From: a bacterium
GTDB lineage: Bacteria > JAGOBX01
Length of the DNA stretch: 26,396 bases
Assembly: GCA_029551925.1 (NCBI GenBank)
Contig: JAKPEO010000083.1
Coordinates: 1 to 26,396, forward strand
Direction: 5' to 3'
Part shown: positions 16,239-24,633 of the stretch, piece after piece
How the letters are laid out: each line of letters starts with the position of its first letter
Numbering within the stretch: the first letter of the stretch is position 1
The notes under the pieces: model-generated
Seen by the model: the letters and a program-made list of their open reading frames with translations, nothing else
The model's database searches: none
Told to the model about the DNA's origin: nothing
Translations under genes and position numbers: made by a program

Positions 16239-17860
16239 TATTTTAGCAATTCTAGTTTTTTCTGTTTGTCAATATTAACATCTATTATCGGCTTAAATAT
16301 GTCGTCATACACTACTTTATAATTTATTTCAAGAAAACTTGTTTTGCCATAAGATGTAATAATATGCGCATTCCGTAAATTAGCAAAATAATTGCGTCTG
16401 CCTGTATCTTCAAATGTCGGGTCAAATGCTACATAACCATAATCATCTAACCATATTTCAGCCCAACTATGTCCGACATCATCTAATCTCAATACTAAAT
16501 TATCATCGTCAAAATATTGGTATATTTCGCCTGATACTTCATAAACCTTTAAATTCAATTTTTTCGCTAAATAACTAAATAATTTTGTATATTCCACGCA
16601 TTTTCCGCGTTTTTTTTCTAATATTTCAGGAATAGTCAATTCTTCTGTGTTTATATCATATTCCAATAAATTCAAAACATAATTATATATTTTTTTTAGG
16701 GCGTCTAATAAATTATCATTTTTAGATACTATACTGCCGATTACATTATTTTCAACAATATTAATTTTTCTATTTTTCAATTTCTCTAAATTCCAAAATT
16801 TCGGCTGCGCTTCTATTATATTTTCAATTTTTATATTTATCTTTTGATATGCGCGCACATTATCAAATTGCAATTTCACAAATTTATTGTTATCTGCATC
16901 TACTATAAAATCTTTATTAAAAGGATAATTACAATCTATTCTGCAATCAATTATTTTCTGTCTATTTGAATAATCATTCGGTATATTAATTTTTAAACTA
17001 AAATCGTTTAAATTATAAGCACTGTTGTTTTTGATTGTAAAATTATATGATAAATTATATTTCTGCGGAATTATCATATTCAAATAATTTTGCGCTTTTT
17101 CTCGTTCTTCTCTATCCTTGCTATTATTAATAACATCTAAAAAAATTTTTTTCGCTTCATCATAATTCTTTAATTCTATATTAACTATCCCCTTGTATAA
17201 TTTCGCTTTGTTTTTATCTTGCCAATCTGATTTCAATATTTCATCAAAATATTTTAATGCTTCATTATACATTTTTTCGTTTAAATAAACTAACCCTAAA
17301 TTATAGAGTGCTTCAAAATTAGATGGCTCGTATTTCAAACTCAATTTATATAATTCGATTTTTTTTTCGGCACTATTTTTTATCAACATCGCTTGGTTAT
17401 TATATGCGGCAGCAATATTTTCTGATATAATTTTATCGTCTAAATATTTCGCGCTTTTAAAATAATTTTCTATGGCAGAATCATAATTTTGATTTTTAAA
17501 ATAATTATTGCCGATTTTTAAATATATCACTCCTAAATTATCGATTATCTCCTGTTTATCCGGCGCAATTTTCGATAATTCTTCCATAACTTTTATTGCT
17601 TGTTCATATTTCAAAGAATTTACTAAATACATCGCATATTCATTTGCAGCCGATAAATAATTATTCAATATAATTTTTGAATTTGGATTATCTAAATATA
17701 ATTCTTTGAATATTTTCATCGACTTTTCATAATTGCCGAAATTATAATACGACACGGCTTCGTTGTATTTTCTTATCGTATAATTATCAAATTTTTCATT
17801 TGCGAATAATAATTCGCAGTTAAATAAAATAAAAATTGCAATTATTAATTTAGAATACAT
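16238..17860 (-). CDS. Exported TPR protein with transglutaminase-like domain
   Basis: 540 residues. A hydrophobic signal peptide (residues 1-20, LIIAIFILFNCELLFA) predicts export; Cys15 does not sit in a good lipobox, so a soluble or outer-membrane-facing periplasmic protein is likelier than a lipoprotein. TPR units fill about 25-260 (for example EALYNLGLVYLNEKMYNEALKYF). A beta domain (270-350) follows, then a transglutaminase-like core (385-490) with the full triad: C421 in GKCVEY, H464 in GHSWAEIWLD, and D480 in AFDPTF. These domains may be proteases, amidases or cross-linkers; the actual reaction is unknown. The gene begins 11 bases after the FlaG-like gene and overlaps glycerate kinase by one base. 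A role in processing or assembling envelope proteins is inference. Confidence 0.88.
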   Translation of the reverse strand: MYSKLIIAIFILFNCELLFANEKFDNYTIRKYNEAVSYYNFGNYEKSMKIFKELYLDNPNSKIILNNYLSAANEYAMYLVNSLKYEQAIKVMEELSKIAPDKQEIIDNLGVIYLKIGNNYFKNQNYDSAIENYFKSAKYLDDKIISENIAAAYNNQAMLIKNSAEKKIELYKLSLKYEPSNFEALYNLGLVYLNEKMYNEALKYFDEILKSDWQDKNKAKLYKGIVNIELKNYDEAKKIFLDVINNSKDREEREKAQNYLNMIIPQKYNLSYNFTIKNNSAYNLNDFSLKINIPNDYSNRQKIIDCRIDCNYPFNKDFIVDADNNKFVKLQFDNVRAYQKINIKIENIIEAQPKFWNLEKLKNRKINIVENNVIGSIVSKNDNLLDALKKIYNYVLNLLEYDINTEELTIPEILEKKRGKCVEYTKLFSYLAKKLNLKVYEVSGEIYQYFDDDNLVLRLDDVGHSWAEIWLDDYGYVAFDPTFEDTGRRNYFANLRNAHIITSYGKTSFLEINYKVVYDDIFKPIIDVNIDKQKKLELLK

Positions 17861-17871
17861 CTCGAAAAAAT

Positions 17872-18300
17872 TTAGGCGTTATAATCTATTAATATTCCGC
17901 GCTCGCGTATTAAATCGTCAATAATTCTAAAAAAATCTTTATCTGTCTTTATACATTCTAAACAAATTTTGTGTTTGAATATATATTCGCCTGTTTGGGT
18001 GTTGGCGACATTTATTAAAATATTGACATTATCGACAATTTCATAAAAAATATATAAATCTTTCTTGCGCTTATCAAGAATTGCATTATAATCCTGAAGC
18101 GTTTTTTCGAGCGCTATAAGTAATTCTTGTAAATCTAATTCAATAGATTTTTTTTCTTTTTTTTGAGAATGAGTGTCTTGTTTTTGCTGAAATCTATCAT
18201 TTAATTTTTCGGCGGATTTGATTTTTTTGCCGTCTATATATTCGGATATTTTCGAAAATTCCGATTTTCTAATACCGTCTATTTTTTCGATTTTATCCAT
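17872..18300 (-). CDS. FlaG-like small protein
   Basis: 142 residues. The first 60 are polar and probably disordered; the remainder reads like the FlaG fold: a helix with LDKRKKDLYIFYEI, a strand pair VNILINVANTQTGEYIFKHKI with the typical TGE(V/Y)I turn, and the C-terminal helix ending RIIDDLIRERGILIDYNA, which matches the hydrophobic-helix-G-(L/I)-(L/I)-D-x-x-A ending of FlaG proteins. FlaG affects flagellar filament length in some bacteria. The usual RIP(P) segment after TGE-I is not visible, replaced by a Cys-containing stretch, so this is a divergent member at best. Its start overlaps the stop of the 96-residue gene by one base. No other flagellar gene occurs in the window. An unrelated ferredoxin-like or DUF protein remains possible. 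Confidence 0.45.
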   Translation of the reverse strand: MDKIEKIDGIRKSEFSKISEYIDGKKIKSAEKLNDRFQQKQDTHSQKKEKKSIELDLQELLIALEKTLQDYNAILDKRKKDLYIFYEIVDNVNILINVANTQTGEYIFKHKICLECIKTDKDFFRIIDDLIRERGILIDYNA

Positions 18301-18590
18301 TATGCTTCTTTATATATATGTGTAACAAAATATTTTATTTTTTGTTTTAATTCTGTATTCGTAGATATTTTATTGTCGAATTCTTTTTGAAATAACGATA
18401 ATTGTTCTGCTGTCGCTATTAATATTAAACCAACGCTTTTTATAGGACGCATATTATTTATCTTTTTATTTATTAACTTTACCGCTTTGGTTAATAAAAA
18501 ACTTTCTGCGCCTGTTTCTTTAACTATTTTTTCCACTATTTCAGAATAAACTGCGCTATAACGCACTACTATGCAATATTTGTCATTCAT
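18300..18590 (-). CDS. Hypothetical 96-residue protein
   Basis: Not recognised. The product MNDKYCIVVRYSAVYSEIV... is a small mixed alpha/beta protein with no signal peptide, no membrane helix and no metal-binding motif; it ends in basic, amphipathic helices. It is joined on both sides by 1-base overlaps: its ATG shares the last A of the PilZ gene's TGA (TGATG), and its TAA shares the A of the FlaG-like gene's ATG. That coupling, with a length over 90 codons, makes it a genuine gene, probably cytoplasmic and needed in stoichiometric amounts with its neighbours. Confidence 0.75.
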   Translation of the reverse strand: MNDKYCIVVRYSAVYSEIVEKIVKETGAESFLLTKAVKLINKKINNMRPIKSVGLILIATAEQLSLFQKEFDNKISTNTELKQKIKYFVTHIYKEA

Positions 18591-19018
18591 CAGTAATCAA
18601 TAATATTATTTTTTAGTTTTATAAGTTTTAACAAAAATTTTCCAAACATTCCCTGATCGTGTATTTTCAAGAATTCGCGATATCTGCGCAAATGGTCGCC
18701 GTCTATATGCTCAAAATAAATACCAGCATAATATTCATCCGGCATATTAAATGCCATTTTTATTTCTTTTCTGATGATTATCCCTTCAAATAATATCGTC
18801 GCTGCATAATCATTTTCATTTATTAAAAGTTTACCTTTAAATCGCTCAAATAATTCAATATCAAACGGCAATTTAATAAATGCGCCGCGCTCGCAGATAT
18901 TTATTGTTTTGACAGTAAACGGCTGAATATTTTTATTATAAAATTCAAGATACATATCATAACTTAAATCGTATCTCTGATAATTTCTGCGGTCTTGCTC
19001 TATATTTTTTTTTGCCAT
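18590..19018 (-). CDS. PilZ-domain protein
   Basis: 142 residues, almost entirely one PilZ domain, the cyclic-di-GMP receptor fold. RRNYQRY (10-16) gives the RxxxR arginines, and INICERGAFI (39-48) corresponds to the (D/N)xSxxG motif with Cys42 in place of Ser; hydrophobic strands follow through GIYFEHIDGDHLRRYREFL. The arginines and N/G residues suggest c-di-GMP binding is retained. Such proteins control motility, exopolysaccharide or gliding. It lies 3 bases after the 672-residue TPR gene and overlaps the next gene by one base; an AAGGG sequence about a dozen bases upstream may serve as ribosome binding site. This makes second-messenger control of the operon's envelope proteins likely, by inference. 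Confidence 0.85.
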   Translation of the reverse strand: MAKKNIEQDRRNYQRYDLSYDMYLEFYNKNIQPFTVKTINICERGAFIKLPFDIELFERFKGKLLINENDYAATILFEGIIIRKEIKMAFNMPDEYYAGIYFEHIDGDHLRRYREFLKIHDQGMFGKFLLKLIKLKNNIIDY

Positions 19019-19021
19019 TTT

Positions 19022-21040
19022 TTATTGCGCCCTTATTAAATTTGTATCTGGCTGCTCTGCTGCATTATTATTATGCAATACAATATTTTTTCGCATATTC
19101 AACGCCCAATATCTAATCTGCCGTTCATAATAATCATTCAAATCAGCGGTTTTTATGACAATATCAAAATATTGCTGCGCTTCATCATATTTTTTTTTCT
19201 GATACGCTAAATGACCTAACATGTATAGTGCTTCTACATTGTCAGTTTCGGATTTTACTAATTCCTTTACTTCATTATAAGCCGCTTCAATATCCGCTTG
19301 CTTGTTATTATTATATTTTCTAATAACCGCTAAAAATTGCGCGCTGCGTTCTTTCGGCTGATATTGTATTTGAGCGGTTTCTTTTTTTTGAACAATTTCT
19401 TTTTTCGGCTGTTTATCAACTGCTGCGCTTTTTTTTGACGAACGCATATTTTCAACATTAATTTTATCTGATTTCTGCGTTATCGCTATCGCTGACGCGG
19501 CTGATGATTTTGAGGATTTCGCTATTTTTTTATTGTCAGCATCATCAGTTTCTTCTTCGTCATCTTCATCATTTTTAGTTTCTAGTTCCACTTTTTTATC
19601 TATTTTTTTCGCAAGTTCGATTTTTTCTAATTGTTCTTTGCTTGCTTGTGCTTCTTTTGCTGACTGCTGTTTTGACGATTTCTGCTGCTGCGGAGTTTCT
19701 TCGCTTTCAGCGTCTTCATCTTCTTCAGCATCATCTTTTGAAGATTTCTGCTGCACTGCCACTGCCGCCTCATTATTATTTGCTGTTAATTCTTGATTAA
19801 ATTTTAATGTTTCCGCTAATTCCATAAAATGCGGAGCGATAGTTTCAAAAAATTTATCAGCGTCTTTTTGTAAAAACAATTCGGCTATTATTTTTTTATC
19901 GTTTATCTGTGAAAACAACTCAGTCAACGCTTTGTTTTCAAATTCATCGCTGTTTTCAGGCGAAAATTCATAATCTTCCAAACCAGCGGCAGTTAATAAT
20001 AAATCTGTTATACCTACTTTAATCGGCAAACCTAATTTTGAATTTTCATATACCAGCCCTGTTATTTTTTCATTTGCGATCGTATATTTCACAGCGCCTA
20101 AATCCTGTTCAGTTGCGCGTATTTTCATTTCTGAATATAAGTTGTTTTTATACGCATAAATAAATTCTATTTTTTTATCTTTCATCATTGAATTGCTAAC
20201 ATCGCATTTTAATATTAAACTATTATCTTGATTATAGTGCATTTCTACAATTGTTGTCTGCGGGGGGATCTGTTTATTTGAATAACTTATAGTATTTTCA
20301 ATTTGCATTATCAAAAAATTTCGTTTGTCGATTTTATATTTATATTCTTCAAACATTTCAAAATCATAAATTTTCTTCGGGTTCTTTGATTTTAATAATA
20401 TTGTCGCAAATATTTTATTATTCTCGTCTGTCTTTGAAAAATCAAATTTTTCTTTCAGCCCTTTTCCTGACATCTGCGAAAAATCAAACATTTCTTTTAA
20501 ATCAAATTTTACAGGCAGTTGCGTTTGCATTTGTGAAATTTCTTTTTGCGCAATCGTATATTTTTTCTGCGATTCTGCCAAAAATAAAGTTAAAGCATTT
20601 TGCGAAAACGCGGTAAATATAGGTTTTGTAAAAGGCGTAATAAAATTCAAAGCCATTCGCTTATTTGCTAAATCAATTTTAAAATCGCAAGAAAAATCCA
20701 AATCTTTAAATTTTTCAAGATTTTTAGGAATTTTAGCAGTGATATTTTCAGGAAGTTTGATATTAAAATAAAATTTTCCTTTTAGCGCTTTAATTTCTAA
20801 ATTTTCATAGCCGAGCGGTTTTAAAGATGTATCCATCAGCTTTTTCAAACTTTTTTCTAATAATTCAGCCGGCTCCATTTTATCTGCTGGCAATACTGTT
20901 TCTTGCTGTTGTTCTACCACTACCGGTTCTATCGCGCCAATACCGAATAACGTTAAGATTTTATCAATAAATAAAAAGAATAATAATCCAATAAGAACAA
21001 CGCAGCCGCTAATTATTATCAAAAGTTTTTTATTTTTCAT
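19022..21040 (-). CDS. Membrane-anchored TPR protein with low-complexity linker
   Basis: 672 residues. One N-terminal membrane helix (about 5-24, LLIIISGCVVLIGLLFFLFI) anchors it with the rest outside the cytoplasm. Residues about 55-390 form a beta-rich domain with repeated strands (for example DFSCDFKIDLANKRMALNFI) faintly like LolA/DUF lipid-carrier sheets; this is not established. Residues about 405-560 are low complexity, rich in Glu, Asp, Ser, Lys, Gln and Ala. The C-terminus (about 575-650) holds TPR units (DNVEALYMLGHLAYQKKKYDEAQQYF). It is the first gene of the minus-strand operon that continues with PilZ. A TTGACT(17)TATTCT promoter-like pair sits just upstream (21077-21049), but would give an almost leaderless transcript. 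Function unknown; periplasmic scaffolding is inferred from the TPRs. Confidence 0.8.
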   Translation of the reverse strand: MKNKKLLIIISGCVVLIGLLFFLFIDKILTLFGIGAIEPVVVEQQQETVLPADKMEPAELLEKSLKKLMDTSLKPLGYENLEIKALKGKFYFNIKLPENITAKIPKNLEKFKDLDFSCDFKIDLANKRMALNFITPFTKPIFTAFSQNALTLFLAESQKKYTIAQKEISQMQTQLPVKFDLKEMFDFSQMSGKGLKEKFDFSKTDENNKIFATILLKSKNPKKIYDFEMFEEYKYKIDKRNFLIMQIENTISYSNKQIPPQTTIVEMHYNQDNSLILKCDVSNSMMKDKKIEFIYAYKNNLYSEMKIRATEQDLGAVKYTIANEKITGLVYENSKLGLPIKVGITDLLLTAAGLEDYEFSPENSDEFENKALTELFSQINDKKIIAELFLQKDADKFFETIAPHFMELAETLKFNQELTANNNEAAVAVQQKSSKDDAEEDEDAESEETPQQQKSSKQQSAKEAQASKEQLEKIELAKKIDKKVELETKNDEDDEEETDDADNKKIAKSSKSSAASAIAITQKSDKINVENMRSSKKSAAVDKQPKKEIVQKKETAQIQYQPKERSAQFLAVIRKYNNNKQADIEAAYNEVKELVKSETDNVEALYMLGHLAYQKKKYDEAQQYFDIVIKTADLNDYYERQIRYWALNMRKNIVLHNNNAAEQPDTNLIRAQ

Positions 21041-21085
21041 AGAAAAATAGAATAAATATTTTTTACCAAAAAGTCAAATAAAAAT

Positions 21086-21114
21086 TTGATTTTTTTATAA
21101 GATTAATATATAAT
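21086..21114 (+). promoter_or_regulatory. Sigma70-type promoter for the BMC-T / kinase / glmS operon
   Basis: TTGATT (21086-21091), a 17-base spacer and a perfect TATAAT (21109-21114) stand about 50 bases before the ATG at 21164. Transcription would start near 21121. AT-rich DNA yields chance matches, but the spacing is exact, the -10 is perfect and the site is in the only intergenic region here. Confidence 0.5.
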
Positions 21115-21163
21115 TTTTAGTTGTAATTTTTAAGAAATTGAAAAAATATATTGCGATTTTTCT

Positions 21164-21781
21164 ATGGAACTATTGAGTTATATTTATTTAGATAAACTTC
21201 AGCCGCAGTTTGCGGCGCTGACTGCCGCGCAAGCAGAAGGAGACATACCAATAAGCGGTATGGCTGCGATGTGGCTTGAAATACAGCCCGGTATAGAAAT
21301 CAATAATATACTCGATATTGCCTTAAAAGCAACAAATATCAAGCCTGCAATTTTATTTGAAGAACGAGAATACGGAATTGTCGAATTTCATTCTGAAGCG
21401 CAAGACGAAGTATTAACCGCAGGCAGTAAAATATTAGAATATTATAATTTAGATTTGCAGCATATAAAAAAACCGAAAATACTTACTTCGCAGATTATAA
21501 CTAATATAAGCGATTATCACGCTCAAATAATCAATCGCAAAGCAGACGGTTCTTTATTAATTCCCGGCAAATCATTATATATCTTTGAAGTGCAGCCGGC
21601 CACTTGGTCAACTCTTGCGGCAAACGAAGCGGAAAAAGCAGTTGATATTACGCTCATACATTATCGCTGGCGCGGCCGCTTCGGACGACTGCATCTATCA
21701 GGCACAGAAGCGCAAGTAAAAGCCGCAAAAGATGCAGTTGAACAATTATTTACAAAACTTACATCAAATATCAAATGCTGA
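21164..21781 (+). CDS. Tandem-domain bacterial microcompartment shell protein (BMC-T)
   Basis: 205 residues, made of two consecutive BMC domains. Domain 1 (about 1-100) contains MELLSYIYLDKLQPQF, WLEIQPGIEINNILDIALKA and EYGIVEFHSEAQDEVLTA; domain 2 (about 105-205) contains LYIFEVQPATWSTLAANEAE, AVDITLI and GRLHLSGTEAQVKAAKDAVEQL. The ALKAT/AEKAVD segments and the G-x-hydrophobic-H/L-S-G/D-x-x-x-V-x-A-A-x stretch are typical BMC features. BMC-T trimers form pseudohexameric tiles of protein shells enclosing enzymes and can have a gated central pore. Unusually, no BMC-H, pentamer (BMC-P) or core enzyme gene lies in the window. It is the first gene of an operon with a sugar kinase and GlmS, 9 bases before the kinase. 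Two-domain BMC identity is secure; whether it makes a compartment is unknown. Confidence 0.88.
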   Translation: MELLSYIYLDKLQPQFAALTAAQAEGDIPISGMAAMWLEIQPGIEINNILDIALKATNIKPAILFEEREYGIVEFHSEAQDEVLTAGSKILEYYNLDLQHIKKPKILTSQIITNISDYHAQIINRKADGSLLIPGKSLYIFEVQPATWSTLAANEAEKAVDITLIHYRWRGRFGRLHLSGTEAQVKAAKDAVEQLFTKLTSNIKC

Positions 21782-21790
21782 AAAAATTCT

Positions 21791-22813
21791 ATGATTCATT
21801 ACGATACCTCCTATTTTCTTCTGAATAATGAGATATTAAATTTTTTTCAAGGAAATATCGAAATTCACCCGATTTATACGGGCGGTTCAGCGCGCAAATA
21901 CTTTCGACTTATTGATGAAATTACAAAACAATCTTTTATATACTGCGTTTATACTGATTTAACTGAATTAGAACGCTTTATACATATCACTAATCTATTA
22001 AAAAAAAATATCAATAATATCCAAAGCATTTTATTTTGCGATTATCAAAATAAAGCGATATTATTGCAAGATTTAGGAAATTTCTCGGTTTTTGATTTTT
22101 ATCATCAAAACATAAAAACTAATCGCGCGGCTGTATTTACTTTATATCAAAATATTATTGATTTATTGATTAAAATGCAAACCGCTTGTTCTGATGAATT
22201 TAAAAATATTTATCCGCAGCGAATATTCGATAAATCAGTATATTTATGGGAAACTGATTATTTCAAAAATATGGTATTAGATAAATATTTGAACGCTCAG
22301 TATAATAATAATTTTCTTTTAAAAGCATTCCAACAAATTGCAGATTTTTTAGCCGAACAAAAATACGATTTTTTTCTGCATCGCGATTTTCAATCGCAAA
22401 ATATTTTAATTTTTAATAATGACATTTATTTTATAGATTATCAAACAGCATATTGCGGTTCGAATTTTTACGATGTCGCTTCATTGTTATTTGACCCTTA
22501 TATAAATGCTGATATTGATTTTCAAAAGACATTATATGAATATTATAAAAAAAAATTTTCAAAAAACGCGAAATACAAAATTAATGATTTTGATAAACGC
22601 TATGAATTAACAATATTACAGCGATTAATGCAGGCAAATGCCGCGTATGTAAAATTGGGCATCATAGAAAACAAACCATTTTTTAAAAATTACATTAATA
22701 GCGCTTTGTCAAAAATTGCAGAGTTAATTTTGAATTCGAAATATATAGATGATTATTTAAAACATTTATTTCAAAATCTAAAAAAGGACGGAAAAATACT
22801 ATGTGCGGAATAG
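21791..22813 (+). CDS. APH-fold sugar kinase (AmgK-like, anomeric N-acetylmuramate/N-acetylglucosamine kinase)
   Basis: 340 residues of the aminoglycoside phosphotransferase/choline kinase superfamily. Catalytic loop HRDFQSQN (197-204) supplies the base D199 and metal ligand N204; IDYQTA (215-220) replaces the DFG motif with D216 binding Mg. The N-lobe has a Gly-rich turn TGGSARKYFRL. The arrangement HRD-QSQN...IDYQTAYCGSNFYDVASLL closely resembles AmgK, which phosphorylates the anomeric carbon of MurNAc/GlcNAc in cell-wall recycling. Its 3' end overlaps glmS by 13 bases, and GlmS makes the same kind of amino sugar, supporting a cell-wall sugar substrate. No MurU nucleotidyltransferase is in the window. 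Choline or other small substrates cannot be excluded. Confidence 0.75.
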   Translation: MIHYDTSYFLLNNEILNFFQGNIEIHPIYTGGSARKYFRLIDEITKQSFIYCVYTDLTELERFIHITNLLKKNINNIQSILFCDYQNKAILLQDLGNFSVFDFYHQNIKTNRAAVFTLYQNIIDLLIKMQTACSDEFKNIYPQRIFDKSVYLWETDYFKNMVLDKYLNAQYNNNFLLKAFQQIADFLAEQKYDFFLHRDFQSQNILIFNNDIYFIDYQTAYCGSNFYDVASLLFDPYINADIDFQKTLYEYYKKKFSKNAKYKINDFDKRYELTILQRLMQANAAYVKLGIIENKPFFKNYINSALSKIAELILNSKYIDDYLKHLFQNLKKDGKILCAE

Positions 22814-24633
22814 TGGGATATATTGGCAATAAACGCGCAGTTAAAATTTTATTTAACGGCTTAAAAAGATTAGAATATCGCGGTTATGATTCATCTGGCA
22901 TCGCAGTAATAAATGATAAATTAGAACGATTTCGGTCAGTTGGAAAAATCAATGAGTTACTACAAAAAGTAAATAAGATAAAAATTTTAGGAAATATCGG
23001 TATAGCGCATACTCGCTGGGCTACGCACGGCAAACCGTCAAATGAAAATTCACATCCGCATTTTGATTGCGCTAATAATTTCGCAGTAGTGCATAATGGT
23101 ATAATAGAAAATTATCAAGAACTAAAAAATGAACTATTAACTGAAAATCATAAATTTACATCTGAAACTGATACCGAAGTAGTAGCGCATTTATTAGAAA
23201 AATATTATAAAGAAACAACTAATTTTTTTGAAGCGGCGAAATTGACATTTAAACGATTAATCGGCTCTTTTGCGCTGTGTATTATTTCTAAATACGAACC
23301 AAACAAAATTATTTGCTGTCGTGAAGGTAGTCCATTAGTTTTGGGATTAGGAAAATCCGAAAATTTTGTAGCTTCTGATATTTTAGCGCTGCTGCCATAT
23401 ACTCGTAATATGATATTTTTAGACGAAAAAGAAATTGCTGTTATTAGTGCTGATAAAATTGAAGTTTTTGATTTTAACGGAGTAAAACATACAAAAGCGA
23501 TAACAGAAATTAATTGGGACGCAATTTTAGCAGAAAAAAAAGAATACAAACATTATATGCTCAAAGAAATATTCGAGCAGCCGGATGTTATATTTGAAAC
23601 TATTGACAATAAATTAGACGAAGAAAATTACAATATAATTTTCAATCATTTGAATTTAACAAATGATTATTTTAAAAGTATCAATAAAGTTTATATTGTC
23701 GCTTGCGGTACCGCTTGGCATGCTGGATTAATAGGAAAATATTATTTAGAAGAATTTTGTAATATGTATGTTGAAGCGGCAATAGCGTCGGAATTTAGAT
23801 ACCGCAATGTGCCGATTAGCAAAAATGATTTGATAATTGTAATTTCGCAAAGCGGCGAAACTGCAGATAGTTTAGCGGCATTGCGAAAAGCAAAAAAATT
23901 AGGTGCTAAATCATTAGCGGTTTGCAATGTACGCGGCAGCACTCTTACTCGCGAAGCTGACGGCGTGATTTACACAAATGCCGGACCAGAGATTGGCGTG
24001 GCGTCGACAAAAGCATTCACTACGCAAGTGACGGTAATGTATTTATTATCGCTCTACATTGCAAAAATAAAAAATACTATTTCAGACGATAAATACAAAA
24101 ATTACATTGACGAATTATTATTAATTCCAAACAAAATCCGTGAAATACTCGAAGATTATAATTCTCTAAAAGATTTAAGTTTAACATTTCACAACTTCAA
24201 AAATTTTCTGTATTTAGGCAGACATTTTAATTATCCGATAGCGCTTGAAGGAGCATTAAAATTAAAGGAAATTTCATATATTCACGCAGAAGGCTACGCA
24301 TCAGGCGAAATGAAGCACGGACCAATTGCATTAATTACAGAAGAGATGCCAGTAGTCATCATTGCAGTCAAAAGTTTTATTAGCGAAAAAGTCATCAGTA
24401 ATTTGCAAGAAGTCAAAGCGCGCGACGGAATAACAATTGTAATAACAAACGAAGATGTTGATATTCCTGATGACTTAATTGATTATAAAATTATTTTACC
24501 GGATACAATCGAACCGCTGTCTCCGTTATTATCAGTTATACCGCTGCAAGTATTAGCGTATCAGATTGCGGATTTTCTCGGCTGCGATGTTGACCAGCCG
24601 CGCAATCTTGCTAAAAGCGTGACAGTCGAATAA
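22801..24633 (+). CDS. glmS: Glutamine:fructose-6-phosphate aminotransferase (isomerising) GlmS
   Basis: 610 residues, the normal length. It converts fructose-6-phosphate and glutamine into glucosamine-6-phosphate, the first step towards UDP-GlcNAc for peptidoglycan and lipopolysaccharide. The N-terminal Ntn glutaminase starts MCGIVGYIG with catalytic Cys after Met removal, and has RLEYRGYDSSGIAV, AHTRWATHG and VVHNGIIEN. Two SIS isomerase domains follow: VACGTAWHAG, SQSGETADSLAALR, GVASTKAFTTQ, then YLGRHFNYPIALEGALKLKEIS and EGYASGEMKHGPIALI. The C-terminus CDVDQPRNLAKSVTVE is the standard ending. AAGGA (22784-22788) precedes the ATG by 12 bases and lies inside the upstream kinase gene, with which it overlaps 13 bases. 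No glmS ribozyme precedes it. Confidence 0.97.
   Translation: MCGIVGYIGNKRAVKILFNGLKRLEYRGYDSSGIAVINDKLERFRSVGKINELLQKVNKIKILGNIGIAHTRWATHGKPSNENSHPHFDCANNFAVVHNGIIENYQELKNELLTENHKFTSETDTEVVAHLLEKYYKETTNFFEAAKLTFKRLIGSFALCIISKYEPNKIICCREGSPLVLGLGKSENFVASDILALLPYTRNMIFLDEKEIAVISADKIEVFDFNGVKHTKAITEINWDAILAEKKEYKHYMLKEIFEQPDVIFETIDNKLDEENYNIIFNHLNLTNDYFKSINKVYIVACGTAWHAGLIGKYYLEEFCNMYVEAAIASEFRYRNVPISKNDLIIVISQSGETADSLAALRKAKKLGAKSLAVCNVRGSTLTREADGVIYTNAGPEIGVASTKAFTTQVTVMYLLSLYIAKIKNTISDDKYKNYIDELLLIPNKIREILEDYNSLKDLSLTFHNFKNFLYLGRHFNYPIALEGALKLKEISYIHAEGYASGEMKHGPIALITEEMPVVIIAVKSFISEKVISNLQEVKARDGITIVITNEDVDIPDDLIDYKIILPDTIEPLSPLLSVIPLQVLAYQIADFLGCDVDQPRNLAKSVTVE

Noticed and set aside
21049-21077. 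Minus-strand TTGACT(17)TATTCT promoter for the 672-residue gene
   Set aside because: Spacing is right, but transcription would start about 2 bases before the ATG at 21040, giving an almost leaderless message; AT-rich DNA makes such matches common. Not listed as a feature.
21074-21095. TCAAAT-AAAA-ATTTGA hairpin followed by T run
   Set aside because: Looks like a weak terminator but lies in a divergent promoter region with no transcript arriving on that strand, and its stem is only 6 bp of mostly A/T.
22740-22800. glmS ribozyme upstream of glmS
   Set aside because: The glmS start lies inside the kinase gene with only 12 bases to a Shine-Dalgarno; there is no non-coding space for the ribozyme.
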